Under the pieces are notes generated by a model. That model did not search any database. It was given only the letters and a program-made list of their open reading frames with translations, and had not been told where the DNA came from. From Chloroflexota bacterium (GTDB lineage Bacteria > Chloroflexota > Anaerolineae > UBA1429): a DNA stretch of 5,541 nucleotides. A program made the translations under genes and the position numbers. This document shows positions 1 through 4,585 of the stretch, in pieces (position 1 is the stretch's first letter; the number at the start of each line of letters is the position of its first letter). Location of the stretch: the NCBI GenBank assembly GCA_012513725.1, contig JAAZBQ010000278.1:1-5541 (forward strand). The letters run 5' to 3'.

Positions 1-116
1 AGGCCCTCGGCGTGCCAGCGATCCAGGGTCCCGGCCCAATACCCCATCTCCCAGTTCGGCGCCCGGTCCACGGGCTCGAAGCGCATGCAGGCCATAAAGC
101 GTTCCCGTGCGTTCAT
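1..116 (-). CDS. URO-D superfamily protein (uroporphyrinogen decarboxylase-like), N-terminal part
   Basis: Only the first 38 codons are present; the gene runs off the left edge. The protein opens MNARERFMACMRFEPVDRAP and continues with an NWEMGYW segment. The pattern 'RERF..xMRFEPVDRxPnwE' is the usual opening of the URO-D superfamily, which covers uroporphyrinogen decarboxylase and the corrinoid-dependent methyltransferases related to MtaA/CmuA. Stand-alone paralogues of this type, common in Chloroflexota and other environmental bacteria, usually have no proven substrate, so a haem-synthesis role should not be assumed. The ATG at 114-116 is preceded by AGGAG five bases upstream, which supports this start. 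It is the last visible gene of the minus-strand run and is separated from the broken GxxExxY gene by 153 bases filled with two facing repeat arrays. No promoter of its own was seen. Family is fairly sure; exact function is unknown. Confidence 0.75.
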   Translation of the reverse strand, partial: MNARERFMACMRFEPVDRAPNWEMGYWAGTLDRWHAEG

Positions 117-137
117 ACAGGCTCCTGCCTGAGGACT

Positions 138-176
138 GACAGGATTGACAGGATTTGGGGACAGGATTCACAGGAT
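138..176 (+). repeat. ACAGGATT repeat array A, in front of the URO-D-like gene
   Basis: Four half-repeats of the type GACAGGATT are seen, arranged as two units of two half-repeats joined by a TTGGG-like linker, a period of about 22 bases. The array reads GACAGGATT on the plus strand, so it appears as AATCCTGTC just upstream of the gene at 1-116. It faces array B (242-280) across a 65-base spacer, and the two are near-perfect inverted copies. The spacer carries GATAG (181-185) facing CTATC (234-238), which extends the palindrome, and a small perfect hairpin TTTGG/CCAAA with a four-base loop at 195-208. Confidence 0.9.
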
Positions 177-241
177 GGGAGATAGGTTGATGCTTTTGGG
201 TGACCAAATGGCGATCTCCAGACAAGCACCCTGCTATCCAC

Positions 242-280
242 AATCCTGTAAATCCCTCCCCCAATCCTGTTAATCCTGTC
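242..280 (-). repeat. ACAGGATT repeat array B, at the 3' end of the broken GxxExxY gene
   Basis: Read on the minus strand this array gives GACAGGATTAACAGGATT, then GGGGG, then a degenerate GGGATTTACAGGATT, matching the layout of array A in mirror image. It overlaps the last codons of the GxxExxY pseudogene: the sequence CAG GAT TAA supplies residues Q-D and the stop codon. Arrays A and B together span 138-280 and would form a long imperfect stem-loop in RNA or a cruciform in DNA. Confidence 0.9.
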
Positions 281-662
281 CCTCTTCCTTCTTTCGATAC
301 ACACGATACTTGCGCTTGATCTGGAGGCTTGGAGCGCCAAAGTTCAGCAGGAGGCCGGTATCGATCCCCGTGGCGACGAGATAGTTCACCAGTTGCACCT
401 CGTGTTCGCGCGCCAGCGCCCGTACCGCCTTGTTCTCCCCGATCACGCGGCCACCCACGAGGAGGTCCGCGACGAAATCACCCACGACGACACCGTCATA
501 GTACACCGGGATGCGCTTCTGGCACTCGACGGGCACATCTGCCCTGCCCAGCTCGTGGATCAGGGCGTTCTCGTAGACCGACTATAGAAAGCCCGCCCCC
601 AGCGTGCGGTGTACCCGCATCGCACAGCCGATCACCGCTTGGGTCAGCGGATCGTCTACCAT
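270..662 (-). pseudogene. GxxExxY protein (PDDEXK-like), amber stop at the signature glutamate
   Basis: Reading from the ATG at 660-662 gives one continuous frame of 131 codons that aligns without gaps to the intact copy at 2109-2492, at about 70% identity by eye. Codon 27 (582-584) is TAG, where the other copy has GAG. This is the E of the GxxExxY motif: G24-F-L-stop-S-V-Y30. No other lesion is seen. The downstream part keeps the nuclease-like core: D66 in FVADLLV, E76-x-K78 in GENKAV, then EHEVQLVNYL and LLLNFGAPSLQ. AGGGGAGG lies just upstream of the ATG. An in-frame GTG at 534-536 could in principle start an 88-residue C-terminal product that contains D66 and ExK. The stop codon TAA (270-272) and final Q-D come from repeat array B. 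The most likely reading is a recently inactivated copy. Readthrough, reinitiation or a base-call error are alternatives. Confidence 0.85.
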
Positions 663-674
663 AGCGCCTCCCCT

Positions 675-704
675 GACAGGATTCACAGGATTGGGGATAG
701 GATT
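675..704 (+). repeat. ACAGGATT repeat array C, just upstream of the broken GxxExxY gene
   Basis: The array begins GACAGGATTCACAGGATT on the plus strand, followed by GGGGATAGGATT. It ends immediately before the Shine-Dalgarno stretch of the GxxExxY pseudogene and reads AATCCTGTC on that gene's strand. Its GACAGGATTCAC is exactly complementary to GTGAATCCTGTC in array D (772-783). A further GATAGGA (696-702) can pair with TCCTATC (739-745) in the spacer, so C, spacer and D form one imperfect palindrome. Confidence 0.88.
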
Positions 705-750
705 CCCAGCAGATTCAGGCGAGCGGCGAGTTGCACCCTCCTATCGCTCC

Positions 751-826
751 AATCCTCCCCCGATAATCCCGTGAATCCTGTCCCCAGATCCTGTCAATCC
801 TGTCCCCAAATCCCGTCAATCCTGTC
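751..826 (-). repeat. ACAGGATT repeat array D, the longest, overlapping the end of the Gfo/Idh gene
   Basis: On the minus strand this array shows three consecutive units of about 22 bases, each two half-repeats (GACAGGATT followed by GACGGGATT, GACAGGATC or CACGGGATT) and a GGG-containing linker, then a decayed fourth unit (GGAGGATTGG). The unit spacing is clearest here. The first unit contains the TGA stop (816-818) of the oxidoreductase gene at 816-1925 and encodes its last residues. Confidence 0.9.
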
Positions 827-1925
827 CTCTCCCCAACCCCGGCTCGCACGCCGCGATCTCCTCGGCGGTCACCTCACGTCCCAAATGGCTGGAGATATAG
901 ATCCCTTCGGTGATCAGCGAAGTCCGCAACGCCAGGCCGGCGGTATCCAGCAATGGGACGCGTCCCTGCTGCGCGGCGATCCAGTGCCGCTGTGAGTCCG
1001 AATAGTAGGTGGTGAGGGGATCGCACTGGTGCCAGCGCCAGTCGATGTGCTCCAGGTCGGCGGGCGTGGCGTTCATCTCGATATCGGCCAGGGTGGTATA
1101 GTAGGCGAGCGGGTCGATGCGCACGCCGCCCTTGGAGCCGTACACGTACTCGTTGTCGCCCTGGTCCGAGTGGATGGCCCAGGCCTCCTCGACAAAGAAG
1201 GTGATGCCGCCGGCCAGCCGCACGAGGCCGCTGCCGAGCTCCTCGACGTTGTAGGCGCCCGAGGCGCGGCGATCCTCGTACATGTCCAGCATCTGGGCGG
1301 TGTTCCCGGAGACGGTGAGCACCTCGGGGTTGCCCAGGAGGTACAGGATGCGCGCGATGTGGTAAACGGCCACGTCCAGCATCGCCCCGCCGCCCGAGGT
1401 CGCGGTGTTCACGAACGCCGCCGAGCCATAGCCATCGACCCAGGGCCGCCCGCGCCGCCGGTAACCCGAGGACTTGGCATAGTACAGCGTGCCGAGGTGC
1501 CCCTCGTCGATGAGGCGCTTGGCCGCCCGGGTCTCCGGGCGATACAGCGTGGACAGCTGGATGTGGAGCATGCGGCCGGTCTCCGCGGCCGCGTCGGCCA
1601 TCGCCTGGGCCTCCGAGTACGTCCAGGACATCGGCTTTTCGCAGTAGACGTTCTTGCCGGCCCGCAGCGCGTCGATGGTCACCGGCATGTGCAGCCGGTT
1701 GTGCAAACAGACGTCCACCGACTGGATGTCGTCGCGCGCCAGAAGATCGTGATAGTCCGTGTAGACGTGGGGGATGCCGTACTTTTCTGCCAGGCGGCGC
1801 GCCTCCCCCTCCCGGAGGTCGGCGACGGCGACGATCTCCGCGTCCTCGATCGGCTGGTACTTTTCCATGTGGTGCGTGCCGATCTGCCCCGTGCCAATGA
1901 TCCCCAGACGAACCTTGTCTACCAT
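816..1925 (-). CDS. Gfo/Idh/MocA family NAD(P)-dependent oxidoreductase
   Basis: This 369-residue protein has the two-domain layout and typical length of the Gfo/Idh/MocA family, which oxidises or reduces sugars, inositols and related polyols with NAD(P). The N-terminal Rossmann fold shows G11-T-G13-Q-I-G16 in LGIIGTGQIGTHH, and D36 at the end of the second strand (IVAVAD) favours NAD. The family signature E96-K97-P98 (VYCEKPMSWT) follows at the expected place. The catalytic-type stretch GGGAMLDVAVYH carries D184 and H189. The ATG at 1923-1925 has AGGAG six bases upstream. The C-terminal tail GLGRGQD and the TGA stop are encoded by repeat array D, so the original C-terminus may have been altered when the repeat arrived. 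The substrate cannot be told; the dehydrogenase at 2579-3604 suggests a shared polyol or sugar pathway. Family call is firm. Confidence 0.93.
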   Translation of the reverse strand: MVDKVRLGIIGTGQIGTHHMEKYQPIEDAEIVAVADLREGEARRLAEKYGIPHVYTDYHDLLARDDIQSVDVCLHNRLHMPVTIDALRAGKNVYCEKPMSWTYSEAQAMADAAAETGRMLHIQLSTLYRPETRAAKRLIDEGHLGTLYYAKSSGYRRRGRPWVDGYGSAAFVNTATSGGGAMLDVAVYHIARILYLLGNPEVLTVSGNTAQMLDMYEDRRASGAYNVEELGSGLVRLAGGITFFVEEAWAIHSDQGDNEYVYGSKGGVRIDPLAYYTTLADIEMNATPADLEHIDWRWHQCDPLTTYYSDSQRHWIAAQQGRVPLLDTAGLALRTSLITEGIYISSHLGREVTAEEIAACEPGLGRGQD

Positions 1926-1960
1926 ATTAGGCTCCTATACGGATGATGATAGTGAGACTT

Positions 1961-1978
1961 GACAGGATTTACAGGATT
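1961..1978 (+). repeat. ACAGGATT repeat array E1, in front of the Gfo/Idh gene
   Basis: Two half-repeats, GACAGGATTTACAGGATT, lie 35 bases upstream of the oxidoreductase start. Including two flanking bases (1959-1978), the array matches the inverted array E2 at 18 of 20 positions. The E1-E2 spacer (1979-2081) is about 100 bases, looks less G+C-rich than the genes, and holds no gene, RNA or promoter that could be recognised. Confidence 0.88.
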
Positions 1979-2081
1979 GAATGGAACGGCAAGGAAGCGA
2001 GTACTATTCTGATGCCAACCCCGTCTACCTTGCGCGTGTCCTGCTCAGCGATCGCAAATGTACTGTGTAGCGTCACATCCC

Positions 2082-2112
2082 CTAATCCTGATAATCATGT
2101 CAATCCTGTCAA
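2082..2112 (-). repeat. ACAGGATT repeat array E2, at the 3' end of the intact GxxExxY gene
   Basis: On the minus strand this reads TTGACAGGATTGACATGATT followed by ATCAGGATT, three half-repeats with one or two mismatches. The TGA stop of the intact GxxExxY gene (2109-2111) is formed by the first TTGACAGG. It faces E1 as an inverted copy. Confidence 0.88.
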
Positions 2113-2492
2113 CCTTCCCGTGGTCTGTAGATCCGGTGCTTACGCTTGAACTGCAGGCTGGGGGCGCCAAAGTTAAGTAGAAGACCGATGTCGATCCCTG
2201 TAGCAGTCAGGTAATTCACGAGTTGCACCTCGTGCTCGCGCGTCAACGCGCGGACGGCCTTGTTCTCTACAATGACTCGCCCGTCGACGACGATGTCAGC
2301 CACATAGTCGCCCACCACTACCCCATCGTATCTCACTGGAATGCGCCTTTCGCCCTCCGTCGGGAGGCCAGACTTGCGCAGCTCGTGGGCCAGGGCATTC
2401 TGATAGACAGCTTCCAGGTAACCCGGCCCCAGGACCCGGTGGACGCGCATCGCACAGCCGATCACCTGCCGCGTCAAGCCCTCTTCCTCCAT
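2109..2492 (-). CDS. GxxExxY protein, PDDEXK-nuclease-like, intact copy
   Basis: This 127-residue protein has the length of the GxxExxY family (known to me as Pfam PDDEXK_3 / TIGR04256), whose biological role is not established. The naming motif is G24-Y-L-E27-A-V-Y30 in GPGYLEAVYQNAL, after a conserved VIGCAMRVHRVLG helix. The putative nuclease core follows: D66 (DYVADIVVDG), then E76-N-K78 (VIVENKAV) giving a D-ExK arrangement, then Q90 and Y94 in HEVQLVNYL and the family's LLLNFGAPSLQFKRK ending. The ATG at 2490-2492 is preferred because GGGGAGG lies just upstream and it matches the start of the left copy; an upstream TTG at 2541-2543 would run back into repeat array F. The gene sits between the Zn-dehydrogenase and Gfo/Idh genes in the same orientation. 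Its stop codon is made by array E2. Nuclease activity is inferred from the fold family only. Confidence 0.9.
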   Translation of the reverse strand: MEEEGLTRQVIGCAMRVHRVLGPGYLEAVYQNALAHELRKSGLPTEGERRIPVRYDGVVVGDYVADIVVDGRVIVENKAVRALTREHEVQLVNYLTATGIDIGLLLNFGAPSLQFKRKHRIYRPREG

Positions 2493-2542
2493 CGGCCTCC
2501 CCTCGCGAACCACCAGCCAGCGTCCGCACTGACCACTCTGCA

Positions 2543-2569
2543 AATCCTGTCAATCCTGTTAATCCTGTC
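2543..2569 (-). repeat. ACAGGATT repeat array F, after the Zn-dehydrogenase gene
   Basis: Three tandem half-repeats are nearly perfect: on the minus strand GACAGGATTAACAGGATT followed by GACAGGATT, with no GGG linker. The array begins nine bases after the dehydrogenase stop codon. It is the only array with no inverted partner in its gap: the remaining 50 bases up to the GxxExxY start at 2492 contain nothing recognisable except that gene's ribosome binding site. Confidence 0.9.
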
Positions 2570-2578
2570 TCTCTTCTC

Positions 2579-3604
2579 CTACGGCTCGATGACGACCTTC
2601 ATCACCTGCTCAGCCTTGGTGTCCATCAGGTGCAGGCCGCGCACCGTCTCCTCGAGAGGCAGGCGGTGGCTGACCAGCGCATCGAGGTTCAGCTTGCCCG
2701 CGAGGACCAGGTCAAAGATCGGTCCATAGCCCTCGGGCATCGACTGGGACCCCAGCACGGTCTTTTCGGAGAACTTGAAATCCACGATCGGCAGCGTGGC
2801 CCGGTTGTGGGCGAACGACCCCACCACCGCTACCAGTCCCCGCGGCTTGACGCACTCGACCGCCTGGGGCAACGTCTCGTCCTGGTCGGACCCCACGCAC
2901 TCGATCACCTTGTCGACCCCCACCCCGCCGCTCAGGTCGCGGACGGCGGCCAGGACGTCGTCGCGGTGGGCGTTCAGCACCAGGTCGGCGCCCAACTCCT
3001 GGGCGAAATCGCAGCGATAGTTCACGATGTCCGTGCTGATGACCCGGGCGCCCTGGAGCTTGCTCAGCATCATGGCCGAGAGGCCAATCGGCCCGCAGCC
3101 CTGGATGAGCACCAGTTCGCCGGGCTGGATCGCGGCGCGGGTCGCCACCGCGTGCCGGGCGATGCCTGCCGGCTGGGCCACCGCAGCCTGCACAAAGGTC
3201 ACCCCATCGGGGATGAGGGTCAGGTCGTCGGTCGAGGAGATCATGTACTCGGCATAGGCGCCGTGGGCGCCGAACCCCAGGCCGCCGGGCGCCTGACAGT
3301 CGTCGACGCGGCCCTCGCGGCAGGCCGGGCAGGCCCCGCAGGGGCCCTTGCCCACGCCTGCCACCCGGTCGCCGACTGCGAGCGTCGTGACGCCGGGCCC
3401 CACCTCGGCCACCGTGCTGGCCGCCTCGTGACCCATCACCCGCGGGTAGGTCATCTTGGGGTGCCAGCCGTGGAGCCCTTCCAGGTCCGACCCGCAGATC
3501 GAGCAGGCCTCCACCTTGAGGAGCACCTCCCCTTCGCGGAGCGGCCGCAGGGGCAACTCTACCATCTCCATCCGTTCGGGTTCCCAGAGCATCATGGCCT
3601 TCAT
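2579..3604 (-). CDS. Zinc-dependent medium-chain alcohol/polyol dehydrogenase
   Basis: This 341-residue protein is a full-length zinc-containing MDR (medium-chain dehydrogenase/reductase), most like sorbitol/L-iditol or threonine dehydrogenases, which oxidise a secondary alcohol with NAD. Counting from the ATG at 3602-3604, catalytic zinc ligands are C37 (CSICGSD) and H59-E60 (MGHEAA). The structural-zinc cysteines C89, C92, C95 and C103 lie in PCGACPACREGRVDDC. The NAD-binding loop GCGPIG is at 169-174, and D192 (VISTD) favours NAD over NADP. A GTG two codons upstream (3608-3610) would also be in frame, but it is only three bases from the GGAGAG ribosome-binding stretch, and MKAMMLWEP is a typical family opening, so the ATG is chosen. 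The gene follows the acetyltransferase by 42 bases, as in an operon. Repeat array F follows its stop closely. Substrate unknown. Confidence 0.92.
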   Translation of the reverse strand: MKAMMLWEPERMEMVELPLRPLREGEVLLKVEACSICGSDLEGLHGWHPKMTYPRVMGHEAASTVAEVGPGVTTLAVGDRVAGVGKGPCGACPACREGRVDDCQAPGGLGFGAHGAYAEYMISSTDDLTLIPDGVTFVQAAVAQPAGIARHAVATRAAIQPGELVLIQGCGPIGLSAMMLSKLQGARVISTDIVNYRCDFAQELGADLVLNAHRDDVLAAVRDLSGGVGVDKVIECVGSDQDETLPQAVECVKPRGLVAVVGSFAHNRATLPIVDFKFSEKTVLGSQSMPEGYGPIFDLVLAGKLNLDALVSHRLPLEETVRGLHLMDTKAEQVMKVVIEP

Positions 3605-3646
3605 CGTCACTCGCTCTCCATCTCCATCGGTCGGCAGGATTGCCGC

Positions 3647-4561
3647 TTACAGGGTGCAGATCAGGGTGGTATAGGTCGCCTCGTGCGAAAAGCCGAGGCT
3701 GGTGAACAGCGCCTGGGCGCGAAAGTTGTCGCGACCCACCTGCAGGTGGATCGTGCGGTGGCCAAGTTCGCGCAGCCGGACGATGGCGTGGGTGAGGAGG
3801 GCGCGCCCCAGCCCCCGGGCCTGCCGTTCGGGGAGGACGGCCAGGCAATCCACGGCGCTGTGCTCCCGGTCCCAGGTGGCCGCTCCCACCACCGTGCCCT
3901 CCTCCTCAACGACGAGGCCCGCATCGCTCGGCCACTGGCAGAGGTCCTCGGCGCGCAGGGCGTAGTCCAGTGTGGTGTTCAGCACCTGGGCAAGCGCCTC
4001 GGCGTCGTTGGCGGGGTCCAGCGGGCGGATGCGGAACGGCGCCGGGACCCGCGACCTCGCCACCCCCTTTTCGGCCGGCAGGGCCATGCTGCGGGTTTCC
4101 CCGCGCACCTGAAAGCCGGTCTCCGCCAGGAGGTCCTGGCCCCGCCAGGTGAAAAAGGCGCGGCTGGCCACGGTGGGGAGAACGCGGGATAGATAGGGCA
4201 CGCCCTCGCCCTCCGCGCGCTGCGCCGACACGTCCCTGGCGCCCAGTGCATGGGCTTCATCCAGCGCCTGGCGCACGATCGTGGGGCTGTAGAGGCGGTC
4301 GCGCCGTGGCGTCAGGAGCATCGGGCCCACCAGCCGGCAGTGGCCGTGGGCCAGTTCCTCCGCGTCGACGTACACCCCCACCATGCCGATCGGCTCGTCG
4401 TCCTCGAGCACGGTGAGCAGGCGGTGGGGCCGGCCGGGTTGGCGCGCCAGGAGCGCCTTGACCTCCATCTGCCCCACGCGGTACTCGGGCATCATCTCGC
4501 GGACGAGCCGCTCGATGAACAGGAGATCCCTCGTGCTGACCGGTCGGTACGCGAGCGCCAC
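3647..4561 (-). CDS. GNAT-family N-acetyltransferase with two GNAT-like domains
   Basis: This 304-residue protein is about twice the length of a single GNAT domain. The C-terminal half (about 175-304) is a clear acetyl-CoA-dependent acetyltransferase: VDCLAVLPERQARGLGRALL contains the acetyl-CoA pyrophosphate-binding motif Q247-x-x-G250-x-G252, followed by the LQVGRDNFRAQALFTSLGF segment typical of the family. The N-terminal half (about 1-160) has a GNAT-like order of elements (LLTVLEDDEPIGMVGVYVD, then an LVGPMLLTP strand and a helix) but no convincing QxxGxG, so it is probably a degenerate, structural or substrate-binding copy. The start is GTG (4559-4561), supported by a strong GGGGAGG at 4569-4575 with a seven-base gap; no better ATG exists. 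It begins 24 bases after the kinase stop codon. The acetyl acceptor cannot be predicted. Confidence 0.88.
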   Translation of the reverse strand: MALAYRPVSTRDLLFIERLVREMMPEYRVGQMEVKALLARQPGRPHRLLTVLEDDEPIGMVGVYVDAEELAHGHCRLVGPMLLTPRRDRLYSPTIVRQALDEAHALGARDVSAQRAEGEGVPYLSRVLPTVASRAFFTWRGQDLLAETGFQVRGETRSMALPAEKGVARSRVPAPFRIRPLDPANDAEALAQVLNTTLDYALRAEDLCQWPSDAGLVVEEEGTVVGAATWDREHSAVDCLAVLPERQARGLGRALLTHAIVRLRELGHRTIHLQVGRDNFRAQALFTSLGFSHEATYTTLICTL

Positions 4562-4585
4562 GGGTACGCCTCCCCGGGTGTGCCG

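Larger units (their letters stand above)
242..704 (-). mobile_element. Candidate repeat-bounded GxxExxY cassette, left copy (broken)
   Basis: This interval consists of the nonsense-interrupted GxxExxY gene plus the array at each end, B and C. On the coding strand the 5' array reads AATCCTGTGAATCCTGTC and the 3' array reads GACAGGATTAACAGGATT, so the gene lies between inverted arrays. Calling it an element is inference from three facts: a second diverged GxxExxY gene lies in the same operon, both copies sit in host intergenic gaps, and repeats of the same family are at both ends. No target-site duplication was found, and the true borders may instead lie in the outer arrays A and D. A chromosomal gene pair amid unrelated intergenic repeats remains possible. 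Confidence 0.4.
2082..2569 (-). mobile_element. Candidate repeat-bounded GxxExxY cassette, right copy (intact)
   Basis: The intact GxxExxY gene lies between arrays E2 and F. Unlike the left copy, its two flanking arrays run in the same direction (GACAGGATT on the coding strand), because the array expected just before the start codon is missing. If E1 (1961-1978) is counted as the outer end, the unit would be bounded by inverted arrays. The mobile nature is inferred from repetition with the left copy, not from any transposase or target duplication. Confidence 0.38.

Noticed and set aside
138..280. CRISPR array made of the ACAGGATT repeats
   Set aside because: Half-repeats are only about 9 bases, are directly adjacent or separated by a few G residues, and face each other in inverted orientation; there are no uniform unique spacers and no cas genes.
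242..704. Insertion sequence with a transposase
   Set aside because: No DDE or HUH transposase, resolvase or integrase motif is present, and no target-site duplication was found; only a GxxExxY gene lies within.
1029..1946. Plus-strand open frame (305 codons) opposite the Gfo/Idh gene
   Set aside because: Antisense shadow of a well-supported oxidoreductase; no motif and no ribosome binding site suited to it.
1959..1987. TTGACA within the repeats as a real -35 promoter element
   Set aside because: The repeat does contain a perfect TTGACA, but at 17-18 bases downstream no -10-like hexamer is present in any array checked on either strand.
2493..2543. Longer form of the intact GxxExxY protein starting at TTG 2541-2543 (144 residues)
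   Set aside because: The extra 17 residues are not family-like, the start overlaps array F, and the ATG at 2492 has a good Shine-Dalgarno stretch and matches the other copy.
3631..3655. GGCAGGATTGCCGCTTACAGG between the acetyltransferase and the dehydrogenase as an eighth array
   Set aside because: The two CAGG words resemble half-repeats, but the spacing and the intervening bases do not fit, and part of it is the acetyltransferase coding end; chance resemblance is more likely.
2712..3848. Second minus-strand frame (378 codons) across the dehydrogenase and the acetyltransferase end
   Set aside because: Frame-shifted shadow, Arg/Pro/Gly-rich, which crosses the stop and start of two genes with clear motifs.
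2630..4192. Long plus-strand open frame (520 codons) opposite the dehydrogenase and acetyltransferase
   Set aside because: It is antisense to two genes with intact catalytic motifs, has no recognisable motif, and is rich in His/Arg/Gly/Ala as expected for the shadow of G+C-rich coding DNA.
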